DNA of 64,000 bases, taken from Lathyrus oleraceus. Lineage: Eukaryota > Streptophyta > Magnoliopsida > Fabales > Fabaceae. This document shows positions 39,101 through 50,616 of the stretch, piece after piece (position 1 is the stretch's first letter; every line of letters starts with the position of its first letter). Under the pieces are notes generated by a model, which saw only the letters and a program-made list of their open reading frames with translations, made no database searches and was not told the origin of the DNA. Made by a program: the position numbers and the translations under genes. The stretch spans positions 182,112,294-182,176,293 of the forward strand of contig NC_066585.1 in assembly GCF_024323335.1 (NCBI RefSeq), given 5' to 3'.

Positions 39101-39520
39101 TTTCAAATTTTCAATCTTATAAACATGCATTGGAAGGGATCTCCATGTCTCAAAATGCAAAGATTCTTTATCATAATAATTGGATGTTTTTGCAATCAAA
39201 GCGGTAATGACAAACAAAAATAAAATTATTTGACTGAATATGCATTTTATTGATTGAAAAAAATGTGTGGCTCATGAATGAGCAATACAAAGGAAGCAAT
39301 TCCTGAAAAGAGGTAATCGCGCACAAAAGGAAAAATCTATCCTAATGGCAATGTGAAACCACGATCTCATCGAGTTCCAACTCGGTTACACCCCATATGT
39401 CCTCAGACTTTCCGTGCTTTCTGCCTTCTGAACAAGATGATTCCGATTGATCCCTACCGGGTATTATCCATGTGTCCAAAGTACAAAAGATCATGCCAGA
39501 CGCAGTTGTTCGCTTCAATC
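36193..39520. other. Ogre-B 3' untranslated region, repeat-rich
   Basis: No protein domain is found in either strand. The region holds several degenerate repeats. TGAACCCCG recurs about seven times between 36495 and 36755. The 86-bp minisatellite is at 36834-37516. Four copies of a module built on GGCGAAAC...GGTAACCACGGCTTGAG lie at about 37770-38115. Motifs like CTGCTGGGGAA recur at 38250-38660. Confidence 0.8.
36834..37516. repeat. 86-bp minisatellite, about eight copies
   Basis: The units run ACTCGACCAGACATTAACC, CTGGGAGGGAACTCGACG, TTTACTGGACATCGAACAA, TGATGTTTACTTGACACC. Adjacent copies are nearly identical, with 1-bp length variants where TTGACACC becomes TGACACC. The in-frame translations on the - strand are a by-product of the repeat. 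Confidence 0.95.
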
Positions 39521-39527
39521 CCTCTTT

Positions 39528-39725
39528 TGCCTGGACCGCCCTTTCGGGTTTTCAGTCCACCGGGATACCCTTTTTTGCCCAAGTCGCCTTTTCAGGTTTT
39601 CGACTTGCCGGGTGTACAGTTTTTCATTTTATCCCTAATTTTTGCCCGAACCTTTTCTTTCTGTTTTTTGGTTCGCCGGGATGCCCCTTTTTGCCTGGAC
39701 TCTTTTATTCTTTTCGTCCAGCGGG
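39528..39725 (-). ncRNA. Tandem hairpin array 3' of integrase, Ogre-B (four units)
   Basis: Four consecutive units follow the scheme TTTTGCC, arm, inner pyrimidine block, complementary arm, CGGG (+ strand). Arms: TGGAC/GTCCA (39532-39559), AAGTCG/CGACTT (39581-39606), CGAACC/GGTTCG (39647-39675), CTGGAC/GTCCAG (39695-39721). In the sense RNA units 1 and 2 enclose CCC-GAAA-GGG and CCT-GAAA-AGG tetraloop hairpins. Role unknown; a structured element of the transcript is inferred. Confidence 0.6.
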
Positions 39726-39739
39726 TCTTTTTTTATACG

Positions 39740-41681
39740 AAGTATTTTTTAACTGCGTCTGCATCCGCAGGGGATGGAAAATCCTCGCCACTCATGGTTG
39801 TCAGCAACAAGGCTCTGTCGGAGAAAACCTTCTTGACCATGCTGGGGATTCATGATTGGGTGTCCACTTGCCCCTACGATTGTTGAGGAGTAAGGATCCT
39901 TTTCAATACCAGCTTTCCCACGTGGGATGCACGAGGTCGCACTTCTTGATTAACAACACGCTTCATCCGCTGCTGGTACAACTGCCCCATGACAAATAAC
40001 CGTCAGCCTCTTTTCCTCAGTCAGGCTCCATGCGTCATACCGAGTCTTTATCCACTCAGCCTCCTCTAATTTCTCACCCATCAGGGCTCTCCACCACGGG
40101 ATCTAGACTTCAGCAAGTAATATTACTTCTATCCCATACACGAGCGAGCGCGGCATTGCCCCAGTAGACGTACGCACCGAAAATCGATACCCAGGATACA
40201 AGCTTCGTACTCAGCCACCATTGTTGGTGCATTCACATGTTATCCGGGCAACGAAAGGAATGTGGGATCTTTTTTTTTTTTTTTGCGTAACCAACACGGC
40301 ACTAACTCATCCTCATTAACCTTCCCCATCAGAATCCGTTCGGATTCAGGGTCAGGCCCCTCCTCCGGGATCGGTTCCTCACAATCTTTCGATTTGAGCA
40401 CCTCGAGATGTCCTCATCAGGGAACTCAAACTTCCTTGGTTGATAATCCTCAATGGGTTGCTGGGCGATGTAATCAGACAATACACCCCTTGATTGCTTT
40501 CTGAGAGTATCACAAATCAGTCAGCATTCTTTTGCACTCTCACAACCCGTCCGGTCAATGCTAGATTCTCAAACCCATACTTGATCGGATCCATCTTGGA
40601 AATCCACAAAGTGGTATGAACCAGCATACATTGTCTCAGTCGGCGAGCAGCCTATGCCAAAGTACAGCAAGTTTTCTCGAGCAGTGAATGTACTATTTCA
40701 CAGTCGGTAAACTTTTTGCTAAGGTAAATTGCATGCTCTTTTCGACCAGACTCGTCATGCTGCCCCAGTACACACCCCATAGACCCCTCAAAGGCCGTCA
40801 AGTATAGGGTTTACGGTCTCTCTCCATAGGGAGGCAACAGAATCGGAGGCTCCTGCCACTTATTCTTTTATTTCTCAATGCCCCTTGGCAATCATTATTC
40901 CACCTGACCGTTTGATTTTTCTTTCTCAGCTTGAATATGGGTTCACACGTGGCTGTTAGGTGAGATATGAACCGTGAAATGCAGTTCAATCTACCTGAGA
41001 AACCACAAACCTCTCTTTCCGTTCTCGGTTCAGGCATTTCTTTTTTTTTTTTTAACAGGATCAACCTCGATTCCTCTTTTACAATGAACCCCAACATCTT
41101 ACCGGACCGCACTCTGAAAGTGCACTTATCTGAATTCAACCTCCGTTTGAATTGTCTCAACTGGTCCACTCAGTTGGGCCAGATCTACCAGATGCCCCTC
41201 TTCTGTTTGGGACTTTGCTATCATGTCATCAACATAGCATTCAATTTCATGATGAATCATATCATGAAACAAAGTCACCATGGCTCTCTGATAAGTAGCA
41301 CCGGCGTTCTGCTTCTCTAGAGGACAGTCTTCTCTCCATGGTAGCTTGTGCACAACGACATCGGTATCCGACCCTGGCATATCCTGACACGACCAGGCGA
41401 AGGTATCCACATGCTCTTTCAACAAGGCTACCATTCTGCTCTCGACTCGCCTCTAAAACGGCCTCAATTTTCATTTCCTTTCTGACCTCGGCGGTATACA
41501 AGTTAACAAGCTCAACTTACTCTTCGTGCAGCTGAATCACCTTCTCCTCTTGTTTCAACAACCTAGTTAATCTTCCAACAGATCACAATCTTCTTCGCCT
41601 TCTTCTTCGGCATGATGGATCGGATTGTCGAAGTCATACAAAGGTGTAACCGATTTGTTATCAATGAGATCCAGAGAATTA
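39740..41681 (-). pseudogene. Ogre-B pol remnant (RT fragment, RNase H fragment, integrase C-terminus)
   Basis: After the predicted intron, PLYDFDNPIHHAEEEGEE marks the RT leader, then frameshifts follow. RT resumes as VDTFAWSCQDMPGSDTD (about 41410) but jumps from LPWREDCP to NAGATYQRAM, skipping about 125 residues present in Ogre-A including the first catalytic Asp region. CYVDDMIAKS and SDKCTFRVRSGKMLGF are retained. RNase H is decayed (40185-40900). Integrase survives only from about 40180 to 39740 (GKWTPNHE...), with the catalytic core missing. The segment cannot supply polymerase or integrase activity. Confidence 0.85.
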
Positions 41682-41939
41682 CTTTTTTGAAGTTGGAACG
41701 AGACAAATCAAAAAAAGGAAAAAACTGAAAACAAACATTGCCATTTTTATTTGTTTTTTAAACTGCAAAAATAAATGAAAAAACAGGGAACACCGCTTTT
41801 AACGTGAAAAACATCCATTTATTAATGATGCAAAACGTTGCATAATGAAACATATGAGATGGCCCTTACAATGGACCAATACGTTTCGGGCAAAACGTAT
41901 GGCTTTCATGCAAACAGTATTGAAAACAGAAAATATTAC
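41682..41939 (-). other. Predicted Ogre intron between gag(-pro) and RT, Ogre-B
   Basis: The - strand donor GTAATATT overlaps the gag stop codon (GA|GTAATA at 41940/41939). An acceptor ending AAAAAAG at 41682 would rejoin the frame as GA-T AAT TCT into the RT leader. The 258-bp length and position match the intron predicted in Ogre-A and the intron known in Ogre elements. Confidence 0.6.
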
Positions 41940-43684
41940 TCTTCCGGATGAGTGACAGTGATGATCTTTGAGGCCCTCCAGTTCTGGATCTCCATCCCTG
42001 GTACGCACGGTTTTATCCAACCATCAAACTCGCAGTTACTGTCAGTCTCTTCACCTACCGCACAGGCGTGATCCGAATCTTCAGCAATTGCACCCACCAA
42101 CGCCTGACCATGTGCCGGCATGGGATTGGCATTAACATTCGGAGATGGTGCAAAATTGATGGCCTTGGAGTCTACCAGATCCTGGACAACATGCTTAAAA
42201 GCTCTACAGCCCTCAATGTTATGCCCTGGTGTACCAGAATGGAATTCACACTGGGCGTTCTCATCATAATTAGGAGGCCTCTGATCTGATCTTAACGAAA
42301 CCATCGCCCTTGGCTGAACCAACCCAAGATCCATCAACTTTTCAAACAGAACAGCATATGTCACGGGTGGCTTATCAAATTGACGATCAATCCCTTTTCC
42401 CCTCACTTGGTACCCGGCTCTCTGTGCTCTCTGTTGAGGTGGCTGATGTTGCTGTCGTACTGACTGATTACCAGCAGGGGTGGTTACCGCAGCAGTGTGC
42501 TGGTAGTAACGATCCCTACCGTGTCCCCTTTGGGCATACACAGCACTCGATTCACCCTCATTCTTGCGCTGATCGTTCCCAAATGGTTTCTTTACTCCAG
42601 ACGACGGAGCATTTCCCTGTATTTTCCCCATTCTCAGCCAACTTTCGATTCTCTCACCAGCCACTACAATGTCTGCAAAACCAGTGACGGGACAACCCAC
42701 CATCCTTTCAGCAAAAATCCCCTGCAGGGTACCCATGAATAGATCAGACATCTCCCGATCCACCAGCGGAGGTTGAACTCTGGCAGCCAACTCCCTCCAT
42801 CTTTGGGCATACTCTTTAAACCCCTCGTTTGGCTTCTGAGACATACCCTGCAGCTGGGTACGGCCAGGAGCCATGTCAGCGTTAAACCGGTACTGTTTAA
42901 AGAACGCATCTCCGAGATCCTGCCAGCTCTTAATATCAGAAGACTTCAACTTGGTGTACCATTCAAGAGATCCGCCAGACAGACTGTCTTGGAAAAAGTA
43001 CATCCAGAGCTTCTGATCCGTCGTATAGGCAGAAATCTTGCGGACAAAAGCTTGAAGGTGAGTTTCCGGGCAGGAACTCCCATTGTACTTATCAAATGCG
43101 GGCGCCTTGAACTTTTGTGGGATCACAATCCCCTCTACCAGCCCCATGTTCGACATATTGACAATCCCCGGAGTGGCATGGCTTTCCAGAGCCCTGATCT
43201 TGTCTGCCAGCACCTGAATTTCTTTGTTGGGTGGCTGGACACCATATTGCCCAAACGGCTCATTATGCATTGAGAATTGATCAACTTCTCGGTCTTCCTC
43301 CCTATCATCTTCAACCCCAAAGAAGGGAGGGAACAGACTGTCCTTCATATTATTACCCATCGGACCGGGTCCACCACCTGCGGCAGCACCAAAACCACCG
43401 GCATTATTCACTACTCCCACAGTCGTCCTTTTTCCGCCTTCCCTAGAACCACCAAGCCCCTGGTTGGAAACACCATCCAGGTTGACACCGCTGTTGGCAG
43501 CTGAAGCCCGCTCGAGCTTCTCAACTTTATCAGCTAGTGCTTTCTGCCCAACTGCAAACCCTTGCATGATATTGATCAACTCATTCATCTTCTCTTTCAG
43601 CTCGAGAACATCTGTATTGGGTAGATCCGTCAGTCTAGGTGTATTGCGTCTGGTGAAGTATCTGTGTGGACGTGTTGAGTGCAA
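41936..43684 (-). CDS. Ogre gag (protease domain deleted), long intact reading frame
   Basis: This capsid precursor forms the virus-like particle in the cytoplasm. The open frame is 582 codons with no stop or shift, unlike every other element gene here. A coiled-coil-like N-terminus (VLELKEKMNELINIM) precedes a Gly/Pro-rich linker. The gag core follows (HLQAFVRKISAYTTDQKLW, GSLEWYTKLKSSDIKSWQ, FFKQYRFN, NEGFKEYAQRWRELAARV), then the CxxH-type finger CEFHSGTPGHNIEGC. The final NWRASKIITV lines up with the C-terminus of the Ogre-A protease (NWVAVDVPTAI), so the protease body was lost between the two. No ATG opens the frame at its 5' end: the first in-frame ATG is at 43588, giving 550 aa. An upstream ATG at 43734 is in another frame. 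The true start is uncertain. Confidence 0.85.
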   Translation of the reverse strand: MHSTRPHRYFTRRNTPRLTDLPNTDVLELKEKMNELINIMQGFAVGQKALADKVEKLERASAANSGVNLDGVSNQGLGGSREGGKRTTVGVVNNAGGFGAAAGGGPGPMGNNMKDSLFPPFFGVEDDREEDREVDQFSMHNEPFGQYGVQPPNKEIQVLADKIRALESHATPGIVNMSNMGLVEGIVIPQKFKAPAFDKYNGSSCPETHLQAFVRKISAYTTDQKLWMYFFQDSLSGGSLEWYTKLKSSDIKSWQDLGDAFFKQYRFNADMAPGRTQLQGMSQKPNEGFKEYAQRWRELAARVQPPLVDREMSDLFMGTLQGIFAERMVGCPVTGFADIVVAGERIESWLRMGKIQGNAPSSGVKKPFGNDQRKNEGESSAVYAQRGHGRDRYYQHTAAVTTPAGNQSVRQQHQPPQQRAQRAGYQVRGKGIDRQFDKPPVTYAVLFEKLMDLGLVQPRAMVSLRSDQRPPNYDENAQCEFHSGTPGHNIEGCRAFKHVVQDLVDSKAINFAPSPNVNANPMPAHGQALVGAIAEDSDHACAVGEETDSNCEFDGWIKPCVPGMEIQNWRASKIITVTHPEE

Positions 43685-44902
43685 GGGAATGATTCGGCGT
43701 GCGCGAGCAATGATTCTTGAGTAAACCCAAACATGTTAGAAACTGACACCTGCAAAATAGAAGACAGGTTATTATGACTCACACATGAATGCAATGTCTA
43801 TCCGCATGAGGAACACTCTTTCCTTCGATTCTGGCTTCATCGAGATGGATAAAAAATTCGACAATAACATTCTGACATCAGGATGTCTCTCAACCAGAAT
43901 CTCAATCGAGAATGTACCCTGAGTATGGATAGACATGAGTTAGATGCCGATGAATGCAAAATATGGATGATGCTGATGCGTGAATGCGATGCACTGTGCC
44001 ATCCTCCAAGTCATCTGAACATTTGTTGCACTGAAGCCTGATCTCTGAACTGATCACAACCATCTGAAGGAATATGTAACCACAAATCCGACTTGGGGGT
44101 TCCGAAATAAACGGAACTGAAAGGTACATCACCATCATCAACAGAGATCCACTGATCTGATAATCACAAAATCATCTAAACCAGCCCGGGGAATCCTGAA
44201 ATAAACGGATCCCCGCTGATAAATAACACGGATAGAACTCCGGCGTTTCAGAAACAAATGTCCATAAATCCGACTTATAAATAGGACTCTGATCAACAGA
44301 ACCATCAGTCACCATCAAAGTCACCATCAGAACATGCATCTGTAAGAATCAACCCTCCCCTCACAGGTGAATTCTAATCAGGTCATCCTAAGGCGGATAA
44401 TGGTCTTGACAATCGGGCAAAGATACTCAACGGGTTTGCCCTTTCGGGTGTGCCATTGCAGCTCTCTTAAGATCATCTAAACCAAAGATCCGGGAAAGAA
44501 CGGTCACCGAAGTCAATAGCTCAAAAGAGGTAACCCAACCAAAGTGGAATACTCCAAAATGGAAGAGCTCTCTCAGATGAACCTCGTCCGGCTTGTGGTA
44601 CGTCACATCGCAACAACATGCCCAACCAACATGTGAGGAACGTGAGACCACACTAATCCTAGGTGTATACTCGGGCCTGGGTTTTAGCCCCACTCAGAAC
44701 ACCCACCCCAAACAGAGGAACCAACCTGTACAGATTCAGCACAATGATAATATGATGCATGCAAACATATATGCAAATATATACACAACATAATAATCAT
44801 AAATTCAATAAATAAAGCAGCACAAGCAACCAAAACTATCCTAGAGAGCGCTAGGAATGACTCGCTTAGGGAAGATGGACCAGCGGGAGGTCAACTTCTA
44901 AA
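43685..44902. other. Ogre-B untranslated leader, no ORF1
   Basis: About 1.2 kb lies between the PBS and gag. There is no reading frame comparable to the ORF1 described for some Ogre elements. A short ATG-started frame at 43734 on the - strand overlaps the gag start. Confidence 0.7.
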
Positions 44903-44920
44903 TCCCCAGCAGAGTCGCAA
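44903..44920 (-). other. Primer binding site of Ogre-B (tRNA-Arg type)
   Basis: The - strand reads TTGCGACTCTGCTGGGGA, one mismatch from the Ogre site TGGCGACTCTGCTGGGGA as I recall it. It abuts the truncated 5' LTR. Confidence 0.85.
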
Positions 44921-47900
44921 GCCGCCACCGTGCGTTATTTATCCCAAAGAGGGAAAGGAAACGCTCGAAGTAAACCTGGAAAAGACATGGTCTCGCGACC
45001 AAAGAGAATGGGATCGGGAGTCGGTTATGCGAAGGGAAGGTATTAGCACCCCTACGCATCTGTCGTACTCGACGGGATCCACGCTCAAAAGATAGGAAAA
45101 GGTTGCTAAAACAAAACATCACACACACACACTGAAGACAACACAAGTGGAGGAAGAGGGGAGAGGACTCGCTAGGACATCGCATCTTATGCCTACGTAT
45201 CTCATCTGGAATGAGAATCAGAGCTGCCGTAGTTCGGCTCACGCACGCCGAAATAAAACACACGCACAGACGCTGAGACGTCAAAACAAACAGGCAAACA
45301 TGGAAACCGAATGCCAATCGCTGGACTTACATCAGACTCCGAACCAAACAAACCCACACTGGAAACCAAATGCCATTTGATGGACTTATATTGGACTCCA
45401 AGCACACAACAAGAGGATACGGAATGCCAATCGATGGGCTTACATCCATCTCCTAACACACAAGAAGGTTAACACACAAACAAGTTACTAAAGAGTCTAG
45501 CACTCGAGCCTAGCAACTGTCAAGCAAACACACAAAAAAGAAAAAGGGTGCCCGGAGAGATCTCGTACGACCTCCTGCCTACGTACCTCATCTGGTATGA
45601 GGATCAGGGCAACGTAGTTCCCCTTAACAGGGGAGAAACTTTCTCCTAACCAGGGACTGGGAAATGACCAACTAGAAGGGAGACTGACTCGAGCCTAATA
45701 GTTATCATGTATTCCACAATGGTCCTAGGTTGAGTTTTCTACCTAACTTGCACAGGCAGCAAGCTAATCCTAAACAGGCAAAGCAAAGCATGCAAGCATA
45801 ATCAAAACAAAGCAAACATACACAATTAGCACACACTATATACAGACAAAGTGGGCTCACACAAGGGTTAGGCTGCAAAAGCAAGCCAACTGTATCAGGG
45901 TGATGTTAGCTCTTAACCCTAACATTGAGAGTTAGGGTGAAGCAGATGAAATAGGAAGTGAGGGGTGTGCCTCATAGCTCTTATCCCTGGCCTGGGAGAG
46001 CTTTAGACAAAGGAAGTGTGGGTTCAGAAAGTGGGAACCCTTCTACACTTATGACTGACTCAACATGGATCTTGGGTTAATGTCCACAATGCATCAACAT
46101 CAGTTGTGTGAGCAAAGGGATGACTCAACTGAATAGCAGGAGATGGATTGCACATCTCTTGTATCTGCCAATTGCCTTATTCAAGGTCTTTTCCTGCTTG
46201 GGGACAAAGATAAACAAGCACAAACATTGCCTCTTAAGGAGGACTTCAGACAGGTGTCTGACCAAATAACAGGCCAGGTCTTCCAGACTACATGGAGTTA
46301 GTGAGTTCTATACCTCAATTGGTTAAGCAACCAAGCAACAACAAAAGCAAGTTCACAATGAACTATAGCAACTAATCTACCTGAAAACAATCTAACATAA
46401 TCAGTACACAGCTCAAACAGTCAAACAGATAGTTACAAGTCAACAGTTAACTGTACACAAGCAATGCATCAAGCAAAGCACAAGCCAATGCTCAACACAA
46501 ATGACTTAGAAGCCACCTACAAAACAAACTTAATGTTAATCAACATCAATCAAATAAGCAACTCAAGCCATGTGAATCAATTCCTCAATGCCATATGCTT
46601 CTTAACCTGCAAACCAAGCTCAAACATGAGAAGCAAACCCCTAGGACAAGGCCTAGGGTCAAAGAGGGAGAAATAATTCAAAACAGAACATGAAACTTGG
46701 CACAAATCAAGTTCAAACAAATTAGAACAATGTCCAAGTGGTCTCACATTCATATCATACACCAATTTCATTTCACAAGGCATCTAAAGCAAAACATGCA
46801 AGTTCAAAGCTCATTGGACCAAACAGAATGAATCAATCCAAACTAACTCAAAAATAATTCAATAAATCTCAAGAAAAATCATGGCTAAATAGCACTCATA
46901 ACATGATCATCACACCAAATTTCAAGTCATTTGAACAAGTGGAAGCAAGTCAATTAAAATCCATAATTCAAAGCATGCTCAAACAAGCTCAAACAAGGCA
47001 CAAATTCATGCATCAACTTCAAGCAAGCACAAAACAGAATTGGCACAAGATAAATGGATCACACCAAAGCCATAGCAAACTTAAAGGTGTCTAGAACACA
47101 TGTGAAAAATTTCAGGTCCATCCAATAAACATCAAGAATTTCACAAATCATATAAGATCATGACTCACAAAAATTCCACAATTGGTCAAACAGAAAGGAA
47201 ATTCTCCAACAAATTGGAAATGCACTCAAAAATTCTACAGAAATTCACACTCAACCTTAACATCCAGAAGAATCAACATGCTAAAATTCAGATTAATTGG
47301 CATAGAATTGGCATGGCAAATGAAATCAGGAAGTTAAGAAAGTAAAGGTGTGACACAAATTGTCACACCTACATTCATCATAGCATATCTCCACAACCAG
47401 AAATGATAAAATCACAAACTCTATACCAAAAAATCCCTACAGGTGTCTAGTTTACACATGCAAAATTTTAGCCTCATTGGATTAAGCATCATCATTTCAT
47501 GAAAGAAAAGGCAAGCAAGGTGCAAGCAAACACATGTTCACATAAACCCTAGGCAACATTAAAAACCACACGTGCACAATTTTTGTAAAAATCACCATAA
47601 AAGAGTAGAGATTACAAGGATCATTGCACAAAAAAATCTCATGTGAATTGGATCATTATTTTGACAGTTATGAATTTTTTAATGTGGAGAAAAATTAAAA
47701 AAACATGGAAAACATACATGAATGGCAAGGCATAATATGGAAAAAATGGAATAAGGCAAAATGTGAAAGTGCTTTGGTCCAGGCTCGAACCGGCGAGCAA
47801 TTCAAACGAGCGCGCCACTTAATGAAACGCACCGTTTCATTAAGTGCTGTGGCAAGGCGCTATTGGCTGCATGGGACAGAAACCACAAAAAGCATGCAAA

Positions 47901-49868
47901 ACAAGCTTGAACAAGATCAAAACACGCCTGGAAATGAGTTCATCATCACCTTCATACAGTTCATCATAAACCCTAGGCTCAAGAACAAATCGTTTCAGAA
48001 ATTAACAAGACCTATATCATTAGAATCCTTTTTCAACGTACATCACGAATCTCAAATCAATTTGGCCTAATTCTTCCTAGTTCCAAAGTTTCGAAGGAAA
48101 ACATATTCACACATGAAACTTCTAATCCACATAACTTTCTCATTTCAGCATGAAAATCAATGATTCCAATTGCAGTTTACTCTACTAAGAAAGATCTACC
48201 AAAAGCATGCATTAATTTCAAGAATTATGATGCTCGAAAACTGACCTTGATTGGATGACAGAGTTGAAATAGGTTGTTTCAGGCCTTGGCAAGCAAAAAC
48301 AGCAAATCCTCAGCTCTCATATGCATGAATGAAGCAAGGTTTGAGTGTTGATTGTGCACGAGAAGTCCAGAAAATCAAACTGCCATGGATGAACACACTT
48401 GCAACAGTTCCAAATTCAGCACCAAATCCTTCGAATCTTGCTACAATTCAACTCAATTATGCCTCTTGATGATGATTTGATCAAGGAAATAGAAAGGCTT
48501 GTGAAAAAAAATGGAGAAAAGTTGAGAGAAGAAGTTGAAGAATTTTTGGATTTCTAGATCTAGATCTCAATTCTGTTATGATTAATCAGAAAACAGTTAT
48601 GATTATGGTTTTATATGTGATGCTAATGATGTTCACTAATCATGATTAGGCAAAATGCAAAGATTGGTGAAATTGGAAATTTTGGTGCACATTAGCAAAT
48701 CCACCCTTATGTGCTCATACCAATGCAACAGTTCAATTTTCTGTTTTGGATCACTTGGAAATGTGGTTTCTAGGCCAAGGCAAGTGGAATTGAATGAATA
48801 CCAAGCATAAATTTCAAACTTGATTTTTCCCTCCAATTTTCAAATGAAGTTCACATGAAAAGTCCAATTTTTTTGTGAGTATAATTCATGAATTATGATG
48901 CTTGAATTGGATAACTCATATCAAGAGTGAAATGTTGCAAAAAGTCCCACTTCATTTGGCCTTGTGGTTCAAAAGTTATGCACTCTTGAAATTCAAAATT
49001 TCTTGACCAAGATTTGATCATAACTTGCCAACCACACATGAGAAATGGGTGTTCTTGGACTTTTTGGAAATGGGAGAACAAGATTTACAACTTTCATGTT
49101 GGACAAAATTTCATTTGAAGCATTTTTGGACATGTAATTTTAAGGAGAAAACCTTTCCATTTTTGGCAATTTTGAATTACAAATCACTTTCTATTTTTGG
49201 AAAGTTTTCATCTGACTTTATTTTCTTCATTGTTGATGTTTGAAATGTCAAATGAAACTTGTTTGGACATGAATGAAGTGTCTCTAACCCTCTCCCACCT
49301 CCAAATCCATCAGTTGACCTTTGGTTGACTTTTGTGGACTGATAGATGAATTGGCTATGCACTGATGAACTTGAGCCTCAAACTCCTGATGAAATGGCTC
49401 AAACATGAAACCCTAGCTTCCACAAGATCATTAAAACCATGTGATGATCTCTCATCTCAATGAAGACCTCATCTCCTTGACAAGCCCTGATTGGCACAAT
49501 GCAGATGATTAGGGTTGACCAGAGGTCAAAACCCTAATCCCAAGGAAAATGATCAAGCACAATGAAACCCTTGGTGATGACAAGACCATGATGATGATGT
49601 ACCATTTCAACCAAGATAATGATCAATCTCCTTGAGGAACCAAGAAACCCTAATTTGAAGTACCAACCCTCAGATGATTAGTGACCAATTCATGAGACCC
49701 TCAGGCTTGAATCTTTTAACCCTTTTATCTTCTGAGAAAGACCTAGGAGGATGACTTGCTTATTGTGGCCACATGATATATAAAGATGCAATGACTAATG
49801 ACATAAAAAATGAAATGTAATATGCTCAGCTAGTCCCAAGAGAGGAGGGCAAATTTTGAGGTGTTACA
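44921..49868 (-). repeat. 5' LTR of Ogre-B, lacking 49 terminal bp
   Basis: It is near-identical to 31230-36180, but the 49 bp corresponding to 31181-31229 (the U5 end) are missing between this LTR and the PBS. The other end, GGTGTTACA, and the CTTAT duplication are intact. Confidence 0.95.
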
Positions 49869-50616
49869 CTTATGAAACATTTATTGTGCAAACATGGATT
49901 GAAGGGATGAGAAAAAGAATATACAATTTTTATTATTTTTGTGTTTGAACGGATGAACCCGTTGCCTACGTACCTTTCCATGGAAGGTAAGGATCAAAAC
50001 TCCGTAGTTCGGCTAAAAGATTTCCAAAATATGAGTGGATTCATTTTAAAACAAGAGCCCTATGGTCTTTCGTTATCCACGGGAGAAAACTCAACCTTAT
50101 ACAAACAACAAGTCCACCATGTGAGAAAAGCTTCAACTTGCTAGTGAGGGGTTAACCCTATAATAAGCAAGAAAGTCTTACAATTCAATCACTACGGACA
50201 AAAGGTGAGATTAACATCAACCAACTAGGATAAATCAAACCTATGGCTAATGCATGAAAACTTATCAAGAATGGGCAAAGCCACAAAACAATTGAATGAG
50301 TGAAATTAACCAATTAGGATTATTCACAAAAGATGGTCAAAGTATGATTAGAATTCAATTCAAAAGAAGTATTATGAAATGAGTTTGAAAATCAAAGGCT
50401 TAAGGCCTAGGTTTCTAATTTGAAAAGAAATGAAAATGTTTGCACAATAGTTTTCAAGTTTTGGGTTAACATGCAAATGGAGGTTTAAAGAAACAAAAGG
50501 TGGGGGGTTAAGGGGTGTAAAACTTCTTAGATGTTCACCTCTTGAGATCATATGTAGATGATTCAAGTGATTCCTTTGGAAAAGGCAACAATACAAATAA
50601 CAGATGAACAAAACAA

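Larger units (their letters stand above)
31181..49868 (-). mobile_element. Ogre-B: non-autonomous Ogre derivative inserted in Ogre-A's 3' LTR
   Basis: The 3' LTR 31181-36180 and 5' LTR 44921-49868 are near-identical over about 4.95 kb. The element is flanked by CTTAT (31176-31180, 49869-49873). It has a tRNA-Arg-type PBS at 44903-44920, one long open gag, and only fragments of pol: protease core missing, RT internally deleted, RNase H decayed, integrase reduced to its C-terminus. The total length is about 18.7 kb. Mobilisation would have needed enzymes from another Ogre. Confidence 0.95.

Noticed and set aside
39353..39886. 177-codon + strand frame
   Set aside because: It runs antisense through the hairpin array and integrase remnant. 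Its Phe/Pro-rich content reflects the pyrimidine tracts.
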